Source: Desertimonas sp963772825
Lineage (GTDB): Bacteria; Actinomycetota; Acidimicrobiia; Acidimicrobiales; Ilumatobacteraceae
Assembly: GCA_963772825.1 (NCBI GenBank)
Contig: CAVYYX010000015.1
Span: 310,001-374,000, forward strand
Direction of reading: 5' to 3'
DNA: 64,000 nt
The position numbers and the translations under genes are program-made. Below, one piece after another: positions 1 to 8,284 of the stretch; positions within the stretch are counted from its first letter, which is position 1, and each line of letters opens with the position of its first letter. The notes beneath the pieces are model-generated. The model had not been told where the DNA came from. It ran no database searches and worked only from the letters and a program-made list of their open reading frames with translations.

Positions 1-1694
1 GTTTCGACGTCCGTAGTGTCGACGGCGGCGGTCACCGCCTGGCGGCGTTCCGACAACGGCGGTGTCGGCATGCCGCGGAACACAGGTGTCGTGGTGGTCG
101 TGGTGGTCGTGGACGTCGTCGTGGTCGTCGTGGACGTCGTGGACGTCGTGGTGGTCGTGGACGTCGTCGTGGTCGTGTCGACGACCTCGGTTGTCGCCAC
201 CGCTTCGGTCGTCGCCACCGCTTCGGTCGTCGCCACCGCTTCGGTCGTCGCCACCGCTTCGGTCGCCACCGGCTCGGGCAGCGGCAGCTGGGGCAATGGC
301 GCCGAGGCCAGATCGACGACGTCATCCTCGCCCTGTTGGAGGGAACGCTCGATGGCATTGGGCTCGAGCTCGGCGGTCACCATGCTTGCGCTGGCGAACC
401 CGACCAGCACGACGCTGCCGGCCATCCCGAAGCCGATCGCCCGCCGTCCGATCGGTCCGGCGCGATGCCCGAGACGGATGAGGATCGGACGGATCCGGCG
501 GCGACGGATCGGCATCTCGAACAGCCGATAGGACAACTCCGTCACGAACGCCGTGGCCAGCATCGCCACGACGAACTGGCGGACGTCGAGCGGGTTGCCG
601 GCGACACCGCGCATGATCTGGAAGATCGGCCAGTGGAACAGGTACATCCCGTAGGACCGGGTGCCGATCCACAACAGCACGGGGATGCCGAGGAGCCGGC
701 CGGCGAACGACCGGCGATGCGAGACGGCGGCGATCATCAACATCGCCGCGAGGTCGACGGCGAGGAAGCCGCCGCGGAACAGCAACGGGTCGGGTCCTTG
801 GTCGGTGACGATGTGCAACCGCCACGCCAGCACGAGCAACGAGCCGATGCCGACGAGGGCGAGGACGTCGAGCATCATGCCCTTGTTGCGCAGCGGGCCG
901 CGCATCACGGCGACCGGGCGCCACAGCAGCGCCAGGGCGCCCCCCACGAGCAAGCCGGTCGACCGCGTGATCGTCGACAGGTAGAGCGTCTCGGTCTTGT
1001 TGACGGCGTGCCCGCCGACGGTCCAGAAGGCGTCGGGCGTCGTGACCGGATCGACCGCCCGGGTCGGATCGAACAGCAGCCCGACGGCCACGCTCACCAC
1101 CACGGCGGCGAGCAGCAGCCAGCGGCTGTACGACGGCAGGCGGCCCTTGCCGACGCGGATCAGGGTGATCATCACGATCGGCCAGACGAGGTAGAACTGC
1201 TCCTCGACGGCGAGGCTCCACAGGTGGCGCAGCGGGGCGAACTGCCCCTGTGCCGTGTACCCCTCGTCGACCCAGATCTGGAACCAGTTGGACACGTAGG
1301 TGAGGGCGGCGAGGACGTCGCCGCGCAGGCGGCCGAGCTCCTCGCGCTTGAACAGCGCCGTGTACACGATGACAAGGGCGAGCATCATGAACAGCGCCGG
1401 AAGGAGTCGCCGGGCGCGGCGGAGGTAGAACTGCCCGAGGCTGATCCGACCGCTGCGCTCGTGCTCGCCGATCAGCAACAGGGTGATCAGATAGCCGCTG
1501 ATGACGAAGAACACTTCGACACCGATGAACCCGCCCGGGAGCCACGCGCTGTTGGCGTGGTACACCATCACGGCGATGACGGCGAGGGCCCGCATCCCGT
1601 CGAGCCCACGCAGATAGGGCACGCTGGAGAGGGTGCGCCGTTGGCGTCGCCTGGTCGCCCAGCCGCGGCGCGCGATGCCGTCCGCCGCCTCCAC
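1..1694 (-). CDS. OafA/YrhL-type membrane acyltransferase with Thr-rich tail (partial)
   Basis: Integral membrane O-acyltransferase (acyltransferase 3 family) that transfers acyl groups to cell-envelope glycans. The N-terminal part reads YLRGLDGMRALAVIAVMVYH, then GGFIGVEVFFVISGYLIT, and contains FYLRRARRLLPA and LWSLAVEEQFYLVWP, all signatures of the family; about ten hydrophobic segments follow. After roughly residue 430 comes a linker of TEAVAT units and a long Thr-rich stretch. The C-terminus lies beyond the window edge; the family often carries a periplasmic SGNH hydrolase domain there (inference). The GTG start at 1694 shares one base with the metF stop (TAGTG), so the two are probably co-transcribed. 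The frame is clear; the linker-encoding DNA is repetitive. Confidence 0.85.
   Translation of the reverse strand, partial: MEAADGIARRGWATRRRQRRTLSSVPYLRGLDGMRALAVIAVMVYHANSAWLPGGFIGVEVFFVISGYLITLLLIGEHERSGRISLGQFYLRRARRLLPALFMMLALVIVYTALFKREELGRLRGDVLAALTYVSNWFQIWVDEGYTAQGQFAPLRHLWSLAVEEQFYLVWPIVMITLIRVGKGRLPSYSRWLLLAAVVVSVAVGLLFDPTRAVDPVTTPDAFWTVGGHAVNKTETLYLSTITRSTGLLVGGALALLWRPVAVMRGPLRNKGMMLDVLALVGIGSLLVLAWRLHIVTDQGPDPLLFRGGFLAVDLAAMLMIAAVSHRRSFAGRLLGIPVLLWIGTRSYGMYLFHWPIFQIMRGVAGNPLDVRQFVVAMLATAFVTELSYRLFEMPIRRRRIRPILIRLGHRAGPIGRRAIGFGMAGSVVLVGFASASMVTAELEPNAIERSLQQGEDDVVDLASAPLPQLPLPEPVATEAVATTEAVATTEAVATTEAVATTEVVDTTTTTSTTTTTSTTSTTTTTTSTTTTTTTTPVFRGMPTPPLSERRQAVTAAVDTTDVE
178..272 (-). 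repeat. Tandem 18-bp repeat coding for TEAVAT units
   Basis: About four near-perfect copies of an 18-bp unit (GCTTCGGTCGTCGCCACC on the + strand) encode TEAVAT-type units in the acyltransferase linker. The neighbouring 85-180 region is a GTCGTGGTCGTGGACGTC-type microsatellite that codes for poly-Thr/Ser. In-frame length change is expected at such sites (inference). Confidence 0.8.
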
Positions 1695-2551
1695 TACGAG
1701 ACCCCGAGGCCGAGGTTGGCGTAGATCTCACGAGTCGCCGTCGAGCGGTTCATCGTGTAGAAGTGCAACCCCGGCGCACCAGCCTCCAGAAGCTCCGCGC
1801 ACAGCGCCGAGGCGATCTCCACCCCGGCCCGCCGAACGTCGGCAGGATCCTCGAACGAGCTCACCGCGTCGACCACCCACGAGGGGACCTCGGCGCCGCT
1901 GAGCTGGGCCATTCTGGAGATCTGCTTGAGGTTGGTCAGCGGCATGATGCCGGGGATCACCGGCTTGTCGACGCCGAGCTCGGCGAGTTCTGTGACGAGA
2001 CGTACGTAGTGGTCCGCTTCGAAGAAGAACTGGGTGATGGCGAAGTCGGCGACCGTGAGCTTGGCGGCGAGGTACCGGCGGTCGATCTCGCGGTCCGGTG
2101 ACTTGGGGTGGACCTCCGGATGGGCGGCGACACCGACCGAGAAGTCACCCGCCTCGACGACGTGGTCGAGCAAGTCGGAGGCATAGGTGTAGTCGCACGG
2201 CCGGTCCACCATTTCGGCGGGCGGATCCCCACCGAGGGCGAGGATGTTCTCGATGCCGGCGGCGGAGTAGTCGGCGAGGATCTCGTCGATCTCGCTGCGC
2301 AGGTGACCCTGGCAGGTGAGATGGGCCATCGGCGTGATCGCCGTCTCCCTGGCCACCCAGGTGACGACGTTGCGGGTGCGCTCGCGGGTCGAACCCCCGG
2401 CCCCGTAGGTGACGGACACGAAGCTTGGGCGCAGCGGCTCGAGCTCGGCGATCGTGCGTCCGAGGGTGAGCTGGGTGGCGTCGTCCCGCGGCGGGAAGAA
2501 CTCGAACGAGTACGTCCGCCCCGCGGCAAGCAGATCCGCGATGCGCGCCAT
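1694..2551 (-). CDS. metF: 5,10-methylenetetrahydrofolate reductase
   Basis: Cytosolic FAD enzyme that reduces methylenetetrahydrofolate to 5-methyltetrahydrofolate for methionine synthesis. The 285-residue protein shows SFEFFPPRDD near the N-terminus, SVTYGAGGSTRERT, AHLTCQGH, LALGGDPP and FFFEADHY, which are the folate/FAD-barrel signatures of the family; the length is normal. The ATG at 2551 is preceded by a TAACAT box 6 nt upstream, suggesting a leaderless mRNA. The gene lies downstream of purH on the same strand and overlaps the acyltransferase start by one base. Confidence 0.95.
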   Translation of the reverse strand: MARIADLLAAGRTYSFEFFPPRDDATQLTLGRTIAELEPLRPSFVSVTYGAGGSTRERTRNVVTWVARETAITPMAHLTCQGHLRSEIDEILADYSAAGIENILALGGDPPAEMVDRPCDYTYASDLLDHVVEAGDFSVGVAAHPEVHPKSPDREIDRRYLAAKLTVADFAITQFFFEADHYVRLVTELAELGVDKPVIPGIMPLTNLKQISRMAQLSGAEVPSWVVDAVSSFEDPADVRRAGVEIASALCAELLEAGAPGLHFYTMNRSTATREIYANLGLGVS

Positions 2552-2557
2552 TCGGCA

Positions 2558-2563
2558 ATGTTA
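2558..2563 (-). promoter_or_regulatory. Candidate leaderless -10 box (TAACAT) of metF
   Basis: TANNNT hexamer separated by 6 nt from the metF ATG, on the minus strand. No Shine-Dalgarno sequence lies between, as expected for a leaderless transcript. Confidence 0.5.
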
Positions 2564-2597
2564 CCGATCGATGACGACGTCGTTTCGCTGCCGGGCC

Positions 2598-4092
2598 TCA
2601 GTGCCGGAAGTGGCGCTCGCCCGTGAAGACCATGGCGATGCCGTGCTCGTCGGCAGCGGCGATCACCTCGTCGTCGCGAACGCTGCCTCCCGGCTGGATC
2701 ACGGCGCTGACCCCGGCGGCCACGACGGCGTCGAGGCCGTCGCGAAACGGGAAGAAGGCGTCGCTCGCACAGACGCCACCGGCGACCCGATCGCCGGCCC
2801 GAGCAGCGGCGATGCACGCCGAGTCGAGGCGGTTCTGCTGCCCGGCGCCGACGCCGAAGGCCTGGCGATCGTTGGCCAGGACGATGGCGTTCGACGAGAC
2901 CGCGGCGCACACGATCCAAGCGAATTCGAGGTCGTCCCACTGGGCGGACGTGGGACCCGCCGCGGTGACGACCCGCCACGAGCTCCGGTCGGTGCTCACC
3001 GGGTCGGGTTGCTGGACGAGCAAGCCGCCGTCGATCGGGCGGACGTCGAACGCCAGTGCGCTGGGAGCCGGTGCCGACATCACGCGCAGGTTCTTCTTCG
3101 CCGTGAGCGTCGTGAGCGCCCCCGGGTCGTAGTCGGGGGCCACGACGACCTCGGTGAACACGGGGGCGAGGGCCTCGGCCATCTCCGCGGTCACCGGCCG
3201 ATTGACCGCAACGATGCCGCCGAAGGCGCTCACCGGGTCACAGGCGTTGGCCCTGGTGTAGGCGTCGGCGACGTCCCCCGCCACGGCGACACCACACGGA
3301 TTGGCGTGCTTGACGATCACACAGGCCGGCTCGCTGAAGCGGTGGACGAGACGCCATGCCGCCTCGGTGTCGTAGAGGTTCAGGTAGCTGAGCTCCTTGC
3401 CGCCGTGCTGCACCGCGTCGTCCCACCAGCCGCGCGCGCCGTCGAAGCGGTAGCGGGCCCCCAGCTGGTGGGGGTTCTCCCCGTACCGCAGTTCCTGCAC
3501 CCGACGAAGTGCGAGATTCATCGTCTCCGGGAGCTCACCAATGTCGTCATCGAGCCAGGTGGCGATCGCCCCGTCGTAGGCGGCGGTGGTGGCGAAGGCC
3601 TTGCGGGCGAGCGCCCGGCGGGACGCGCCGCCGACCTGCCCCTCGGCACGGATCTCGGCGAGCACGGTGTCGTAGTCCTCCGGGTCGACGACGACGGCGA
3701 CGCGGTCGTGGTTCTTGGCCGCCGCCCTGACCATCGCCGGACCGCCGATGTCGATCAACTCGACGCCGGGAGAGGTGGCGAACGGGTAGAGGTTGACGAC
3801 GACGAGGTCGATCGGCTCGATGCCGTGCTCGGCGAGGTCCGCCAGGTGCGACGGATCCCCGAGGTCGGCGAGAATCCCGCCGTGGACCTTGGGGTGCAGC
3901 GTCACGACGCGATGGCCGAGGATCGCCCCTGAACCCCGTGAGCTCGGCGACGTCGGTGACGGGCACGCCACGGGCGGCAATCTCCTTGGCGGTGCCGCCG
4001 CTCGACAGCACCTTCCACCCCGCAGCGTCGAGACCCTCGGCGAGGTCGGCGACGCCGGCCTTGTCGTACACGGACAACAACGCGGTGGGCAC
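2598..4092 (-). CDS. purH: Bifunctional AICAR transformylase/IMP cyclohydrolase (frameshifted)
   Basis: Catalyses the last two steps of IMP synthesis, using 10-formyltetrahydrofolate. The N-terminus (MPTALLSVYDKAGVADLAEGL, SSGGTAKEIA) is in one frame up to TDVAELTGF; the rest (GHRVVTLHPKVHGGILAD, IGGPAMVRAAAKNH, RYGENPHQ, KHANPCGVA, SDAFFPFRDG, PGGSVRDDEV, FTGERHFRH) is in the next. One surplus base in the CCCC run at 3926-3929 explains the shift. Removing it gives about 497 residues, near the usual size. As the rest is conserved and the gene is central, a sequence error is more likely than a true pseudogene. The GTG start at 4092 has a TACTCT box 7 nt upstream. Confidence 0.9.
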
Positions 4093-4099
4093 GGCGGCG

Positions 4100-4105
4100 A
4101 GAGTA
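4100..4105 (-). promoter_or_regulatory. Candidate leaderless -10 box (TACTCT) of purH
   Basis: Minus-strand TANNNT box, 7 nt before the purH GTG. It overlaps by two bases the plus-strand box at 4104-4109 that serves the divergent membrane protein gene. Confidence 0.55.
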
Positions 4106-4109
4106 CCGT
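4104..4109 (+). promoter_or_regulatory. Candidate leaderless -10 box (TACCGT) of the 4117 gene
   Basis: Plus-strand TANNNT box, 7 nt before the GTG at 4117. The palindromic TA at 4104-4105 is shared with the purH box on the other strand. Confidence 0.55.
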
Positions 4110-4116
4110 TCGCCTC

Positions 4117-4644
4117 GTGAACAAGCTCAAGGCACTCAAGGTCAACGACTGGTTGGTGGTCGCCGGCGGTGTGCTCGTGCTCGTCTTCGGGCTGTTTCGG
4201 TGGTTCTCGTGGAGCATCGACAACGCTGGCCTCGTCGAAGGCAGCGGCAAGTCCAATGCCTTCGACTACTTCGTCACTGGCTTCGTGCCATGGCTGCTCG
4301 TGGTCGCCGCGGCGGTGGTCTCAGTCCTCCTGGCGACCGAAGCGCTGAATCGCGGCAAGCTGCCGTGGGAGCTGATCCTGCTCGGCGCGACCGCGCTGGC
4401 CCTGCTGCTCATCCTCATCCGACTCATCATCAGCGACGACCCGAACATCTCGGGGACCGACGTGGACGTCGACGTCTCTCGCGGCATCGGCATCTGGATG
4501 AGCGCGCTCGGCGCCCTCATCGCTTTCGTCGGGGCGTTCATCGGGTTCCGCAACACCGGGCTGGACACCGAGTACAAGCCCGTTGCGGGAGGTCCACGTC
4601 CCGAACGTGAGATCCAACCGCCTGGCGACGTGAGCACACCCTGA
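4117..4644 (+). CDS. Four-helix membrane protein of unknown function (first of duplicated pair)
   Basis: 175-residue protein with about four hydrophobic segments (WLVVAGGVLVLVFGLFRWF, FVPWLLVVAAAVVSVLLAT, LILLGATALALLLILIRLII, IGIWMSALGALIAFVGAFIGF) and a short hydrophilic C-terminal tail. It starts at GTG 4117, only 24 bp from the divergent purH start. The next gene is a clear paralogue: the segments NAFDYFVTGFVPWLL and NAFDFAVTGLIPWLL align, and both begin with a K-x-x-D-W-L-V motif. No enzymatic motif is visible and I do not recognise a named family; a small envelope protein is a reasonable guess. Confidence 0.75.
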   Translation: MNKLKALKVNDWLVVAGGVLVLVFGLFRWFSWSIDNAGLVEGSGKSNAFDYFVTGFVPWLLVVAAAVVSVLLATEALNRGKLPWELILLGATALALLLILIRLIISDDPNISGTDVDVDVSRGIGIWMSALGALIAFVGAFIGFRNTGLDTEYKPVAGGPRPEREIQPPGDVSTP

Positions 4645-4649
4645 CGGCG

Positions 4650-5129
4650 ATGGATTTCGGCAGGTTCAAGACCGGCGACTGGCTGGTGATCGTCGGTGGG
4701 GCGATGATGTTCGTCGCCGCCTTCCTCGACTGGTTCGACGCCGGACCGGTGAGTCCCAACGCCTTCGACTTCGCGGTGACCGGGCTGATCCCGTGGTTGC
4801 TGCTCACCGCCGCGGCGATGATCGCCTTCCTCCTCGCCGGAGACGTCGTCAAGGCGGGGCTCGCGCCGTGGCCCGTGATTGCGCTGGCCCTCACCGGTCT
4901 CGGCGCCGTTCTGGTCCTCGTTCGCCTCGTCGTCGGTGCCGACCTCAGCGATGTCGTCAGCCTCGACGGTCAACCCGACCGCAGCCTCGACCGCGCCGGC
5001 GGCCTGTGGGTGTCGGCGATCGGGGCATGCGTGGCCACCGCCGGCGGGGTGATGACGTTCCGGTCGGCGGACCGCCGGATGAGCGAGCTTCCCGACCTGC
5101 AGAAGATCCGCGACGCCTTCAAGACCTGA
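4650..5129 (+). CDS. Four-helix membrane protein of unknown function (second of duplicated pair)
   Basis: 159-residue membrane protein, paralogous to the gene ending 5 bp upstream. It shares the opening (FKTGDWLVIVGGAMMFVAAFLDWF), the NAFDFAVTGLIPWLL segment, and a final transmembrane helix (GGLWVSAIGACVATAGGVMTF) followed by a short charged tail. The ATG at 4650 follows the preceding stop closely, so the pair is probably one transcript formed by tandem duplication. Its stop is 3 bp from the sucD stop on the other strand. Function unknown. Confidence 0.75.
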   Translation: MDFGRFKTGDWLVIVGGAMMFVAAFLDWFDAGPVSPNAFDFAVTGLIPWLLLTAAAMIAFLLAGDVVKAGLAPWPVIALALTGLGAVLVLVRLVVGADLSDVVSLDGQPDRSLDRAGGLWVSAIGACVATAGGVMTFRSADRRMSELPDLQKIRDAFKT

Positions 5130-5132
5130 GGT

Positions 5133-6032
5133 CTAGGCGAGGTCTCTGACGATCTCGGCCATCAGCTCGCCGGCCTCGGTCGGGTTGAGACCGATCTGCA
5201 CGCCGGCGGACTCCAGGGCTTCCATCTTGCCCTTTGCCGTCCCCTTGCCGCCCGAGACGATGGCCCCGGCGTGGCCCATCTTGCGCCCCGGCGGCGCCGT
5301 GACGCCGGCGATGTAGGCGCTGATCGGCTTGGACACGCTGGCCCGGATGAAGTCGGCGGCCTCCTCCTCGGCCGACCCGCCGATCTCGCCGAACAGGATC
5401 ATCGCCCGCGTCTCCGGGTCGTTCTCGAACTCGGCGAGGCAGTCGACGAAGCTCGTGCCGGGCACCGGATCGCCACCGATGCCGACACACGACGACACCC
5501 CGATGCCGTTGAGCTTGAGCTCGTAGAGCGCTTGGTAGGTGAGCGTGCCTGATCGGCTGACGATCCCGACGTTGGGGCCATCCGCACTCGGGGCCTGAGC
5601 GATGTCGGTCGGCGTGATCCCGATGTTGCACTTGCCTGGGCTGATCACGCCGGGGCAGTTCGGACCGAGCAGCCGCGTGCCCGGGTAGTCGCGAACGAGC
5701 TGGTTGTAGGTGCGCGCCTCGTCCTGGGCCGGGATGCCCTCGGTGATACACACGACGAAGGAGATCCCGGCGGCGGCGGCTTCGAGGATCGCCGCCGGGG
5801 CGGCCTTCGGCGGCACGGCGACGAACGATGCCGTCGCGCCGGTTGCGGCGACGGCCTCGGCGACGGAGTCGAACACGGGAACGCCGTCGACGTCCTGGCC
5901 GCCCTTGCCCGGTGTCACACCGGCGACGACCTGCGTGCCGTAGTCGCGGTTGCGCAGCCCGTGGAAGCGTCCCTGCCCGCCCGTGAGACCCTGGACGAGA
6001 ACTTTGGTGTCAGCGTCAACAAAGATGGCCAT
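5133..6032 (-). CDS. sucD: Succinyl-CoA ligase alpha subunit
   Basis: Alpha subunit of the TCA-cycle enzyme that interconverts succinyl-CoA and succinate with nucleotide phosphorylation. The 299-residue protein has the CoA-binding Rossmann fold (VQGLTGGQGRFH, GTQVVAGVTPGKGG, FVAVPPKAA), the GPNCPGVISPG loop, SRSGTLTYQ, and GHAGAIVSGGKGTAKGK containing the active-site phospho-histidine. The length is standard. It follows sucC on the same strand; the 100-bp gap holds a copy of the 61-73 bp dispersed repeat, unusual within an operon. Confidence 0.95.
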   Translation of the reverse strand: MAIFVDADTKVLVQGLTGGQGRFHGLRNRDYGTQVVAGVTPGKGGQDVDGVPVFDSVAEAVAATGATASFVAVPPKAAPAAILEAAAAGISFVVCITEGIPAQDEARTYNQLVRDYPGTRLLGPNCPGVISPGKCNIGITPTDIAQAPSADGPNVGIVSRSGTLTYQALYELKLNGIGVSSCVGIGGDPVPGTSFVDCLAEFENDPETRAMILFGEIGGSAEEEAADFIRASVSKPISAYIAGVTAPPGRKMGHAGAIVSGGKGTAKGKMEALESAGVQIGLNPTEAGELMAEIVRDLA

Positions 6033-6037
6033 TATCT

Positions 6038-6098
6038 GCGTTCCCCGGCCACGCAGGCCGATGCTGGCCGCTCACTCGCTGGCGCTCGCTCGCTCGCA
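6038..6098. repeat. Dispersed repeat family B, copy 1 (sucC-sucD gap)
   Basis: Begins GCGTTCCCCGGCCACGCAGG and ends in a GCTCGCTCGCTCGCA motif. The same unit recurs near 31423, 43510, 44484 and 57952, and its core recurs in three tandem copies at 59142. It fills most of the space between sucC and sucD. Confidence 0.75.
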
Positions 6099-6132
6099 CC
6101 TGTGCCGGGTACGTCCAGTCGCCTTTCGTCCA

Positions 6133-7296
6133 TCACCCTCCTCCTTCTGAGCCGTTGGCGATTCGTACCGCTTCGCGAGCGGCTTCGAGCATCGTCGGTT
6201 TGCTGATCAGCTTGGACGGTGGGATCCCCGCATCGAGGATGATCTGGCGGCCCTCCTCGGCGTTCGTGCCGTCGAGGCGGATGACGATCGGGGCGCGCAG
6301 CTCGACGCGGCCGAGGCCCTCGACGATGCCCTTGGCCACCTCCTCGCCGCGGGTGATCCCGCCGAAGATGTTGACGAAGATCGAGCGCACGTTCTCGTCG
6401 TGGTTGATCACGTCGAGGGCGGCGGCCATCACGTCGGCATTCGCCCCCCCGCCGATGTCGAGGAAGTTGGCCGCCGCTCCACCCACCTGGTTGACCACGT
6501 CGAGCGTGCTCATCGCCAGGCCGGCACCGTTGGCGATGATCCCGACCGTTCCATCGAGGCCGATGTACTGCAGTCCCTTCTCCTTGGCCAACTGCTCCCG
6601 GTCGTCGAGCACCTCGGTCGCGTCCCATTCGGCCCACTCCGGGTGGCGAAAGGCGGCATTGCCGTCGAGGCTCACCTTGGCGTCGAGGGCATGGACCTCA
6701 CCATCGGGGCGCAGGATCAACGGGTTGATCTCGGCGAGGTCGCAGTCGCCCTCGGTGAAGCATCGGTAGAGCTTCACGAGCATCGAGGCCACGCCGTCGA
6801 CGGCACGGTCGGGGATGCGGGCGTCGACCGCCGCCTGCCTCGCCGTCGCCTCGTCGATTCCGCTGACCGGGTTGACGTGCAGCTTGACGATGGCGTCCGG
6901 GTCGGTGCTGGCGACCTCTTCGATGTCGACGCCGCCACGGGCGGAGAGCATCAGCAGGTGCTGCTTGGCCGCCCGGTCGAGCGTGAAGCTGGCGTAGTAC
7001 TCCTCGTCGATGTCGGAGGCGTGCTCGATCCACAGACGCTCGACGACGTGACCCTTGATGTCCATCCCGAGGATGTTCCCGGCGTGGGTGCGCACCTCGT
7101 TGGCATCGTCGGCCAACTTGATGCCGCCTGCCTTGCCCCGCCCACCGACTTGGACCTGGGCCTTGACGACGACCGGGTAGCCGGCGGCGTCGGCCCGCGT
7201 GACGGCTTCGTCGACGGTGAGGGCCACGCCGCCCGGGCTGACAGGGATGCCGTAGCGGGCGAAGTACTGCTTGCCCTGGTACTCGAAGAGATCCAC
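6133..7296 (-). CDS. sucC: Succinyl-CoA ligase beta subunit
   Basis: ATP-grasp beta subunit of succinyl-CoA ligase, partner of the sucD product. 387 residues: MDLFEYQGKQYFARYGIPVSPG at the N-terminus, VVVKAQVQVGGRGKAGG (nucleotide binding), AEINPLIL, and the C-terminal FLDIGGGAN and VNIFGGITRGEEVAKG motifs of the CoA/phosphohistidine-interacting domain. I chose GTG 7296 because it opens the conserved DLFEYQGK motif and because a TAGTGT box lies 8 nt upstream. Only 19 bp separate it from the start of the divergent gene. Confidence 0.95.
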   Translation of the reverse strand: MDLFEYQGKQYFARYGIPVSPGGVALTVDEAVTRADAAGYPVVVKAQVQVGGRGKAGGIKLADDANEVRTHAGNILGMDIKGHVVERLWIEHASDIDEEYYASFTLDRAAKQHLLMLSARGGVDIEEVASTDPDAIVKLHVNPVSGIDEATARQAAVDARIPDRAVDGVASMLVKLYRCFTEGDCDLAEINPLILRPDGEVHALDAKVSLDGNAAFRHPEWAEWDATEVLDDREQLAKEKGLQYIGLDGTVGIIANGAGLAMSTLDVVNQVGGAAANFLDIGGGANADVMAAALDVINHDENVRSIFVNIFGGITRGEEVAKGIVEGLGRVELRAPIVIRLDGTNAEEGRQIILDAGIPPSKLISKPTMLEAAREAVRIANGSEGGG

Positions 7297-7304
7297 GCGG
7301 CGGC

Positions 7305-7310
7305 ACACTA
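7305..7310 (-). promoter_or_regulatory. Candidate leaderless -10 box (TAGTGT) of sucC
   Basis: TANNNT box 8 nt before the sucC GTG, inside the 19-bp gap between two divergent starts. Confidence 0.5.
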
Positions 7311-7315
7311 GCCAA

Positions 7316-7810
7316 GTGCCTCTCCCCCAGCCCCGGTCCGCGTTCGGGCGGGCCGTGATCCCGGTGCTCGGTGGGATCGTCGTGCTGGCGGCGATCTTCG
7401 CCGCCACGTTCGGACTCGCCGCCTGGTTCTCGCGCGGCGGTGCCGAGTCGACGCCCCGGCTGGCGCCGAGGACGCTGCCGGTCGGCCGAGCCGAGGCAGT
7501 GGCCGAGTCGATCGCCGACGAGGGCCCGATCCTGTTTCCCGGACTGAACACGACCACGGGCGAGCGGACCCTGATCCTCCATCACGACGGCGACGACCCG
7601 ACACGGGGCTGGCGCCTGTACCTGGCCCATCCGGCCGACGACGAGTCGTGTGTGGTCACCCAGGTCCGCGGCACCGATCGCTTCACCGATTGCCACGGCG
7701 ACGAGCTGGAGATCACCGCCCTCGCTCGACCCACCGACGCATGCCCGATCGTCGAGGAACGCGAACGAATCTCGATCGGCCTCGTCGCCGACATCTGCCG
7801 CGCCGACTAG
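7316..7810 (+). CDS. Membrane-anchored protein of unknown function
   Basis: About 164 residues: a short proline-rich cytoplasmic start, one transmembrane helix (AVIPVLGGIVVLAAIFAATFGLAAWF), then an extracytoplasmic domain with SCVVTQVRGTDRFTDCHGDELEITAL. The CxxxQxxGT...DC.G pattern is loosely reminiscent of Rieske-fold proteins, but the paired Cys-His ligands are absent, so I do not call it Rieske. Divergent from sucC with 19 bp between starts. The GTG at 7316 was chosen because it gives a complete N-in anchor; no clear ribosome binding site is seen. Confidence 0.6.
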   Translation: MPLPQPRSAFGRAVIPVLGGIVVLAAIFAATFGLAAWFSRGGAESTPRLAPRTLPVGRAEAVAESIADEGPILFPGLNTTTGERTLILHHDGDDPTRGWRLYLAHPADDESCVVTQVRGTDRFTDCHGDELEITALARPTDACPIVEERERISIGLVADICRAD

Positions 7811-7822
7811 CGCGGACTCGCG

Positions 7823-7854
7823 CCGATTGTGAGCAACATCCTGCTCACATTCGG
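7823..7854. terminator. Convergent-gene hairpin (TGTGAGCA/TGCTCACA)
   Basis: Perfect 8-bp arms around a 6-nt ACATCC loop, extended by CCGA/TCGG after one mismatch. It lies between the ends of two convergent genes and overlaps the flavodoxin stop. No U-run follows on either strand; a U-less bidirectional terminator is inferred. Confidence 0.55.
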
Positions 7855-8276
7855 CCCTGGACTGCGCCGACGAGGCGCGAGCAGAACTCCTCGCTGTGCG
7901 CCTCGAGCTTGCTGCGGTGCAGGGCGAGGCCCCCGACGACGTCGGCGCCGGTCGCTTGAACGGCGCCGGTGAGGCGGTCGAGGCTCTTGCCCGGGTTGAG
8001 GGCGAAGGTGCAGAACACGGCGGACCGCTTGCCGCGCATCGCCGGGAGGTTGGAGATCTTCGCTGCACCCCACGGGGTCTGGCCGACGACGAACAGGCCG
8101 TGCACCCAGGTCCCGACGAGGACGATGTCGGCGTCCTGGATCGCCGCGTGGTCCGGCTGCCCGACGGACGCCAGCGAGGTCACTGACCAACCCTCCTGAC
8201 CGAGGCCGCCGGCGATCAGCTCGGCAGCCTTCCACGTGTTGCCGGTGAGACTCTCGACGAGGAGGGCGGCCCGCAT
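7845..8276 (-). CDS. Flavodoxin-family protein
   Basis: About 143 residues with a flavodoxin-like alpha/beta fold. The N-terminal ESLTGNTWKAAELIAGGL corresponds to the FMN phosphate-binding loop (T-G-N-T), and DIVLVGTWVHG and SAVFCTFALNPGKSLDRL correspond to later flavin-contacting strands. It probably binds FMN and carries electrons or acts as a small reductase in the cytoplasm. The ATG at 8276 is preceded by TACTGT 8 nt upstream. The stop lies inside a hairpin shared with the convergent neighbour. The partner is not identifiable from context. Confidence 0.8.
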   Translation of the reverse strand: MRAALLVESLTGNTWKAAELIAGGLGQEGWSVTSLASVGQPDHAAIQDADIVLVGTWVHGLFVVGQTPWGAAKISNLPAMRGKRSAVFCTFALNPGKSLDRLTGAVQATGADVVGGLALHRSKLEAHSEEFCSRLVGAVQGRM

Positions 8277-8284
8277 CGCCGCCA

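Noticed and set aside
178..272. Short regular repeats that could suggest a CRISPR array
   Set aside because: Units are 18 bp, directly tandem with no spacers, and in frame within a gene.
16..531. Plus-strand Val-rich and Ser-rich open frames across the first 500 bases
   Set aside because: They are antisense shadows of the acyltransferase Thr/TEAVAT linker; composition is purely repeat-driven.
322..1731. Arg-rich minus-strand open frame overlapping the acyltransferase
   Set aside because: Low-complexity Arg/Pro/Ala translation with no motifs; the next frame gives a canonical acyltransferase.
7316..7810. Rieske iron-sulfur protein
   Set aside because: The C-x-H...C-x-x-H ligand pairs are not present; only a loose CxxxQ...DC.G resemblance.
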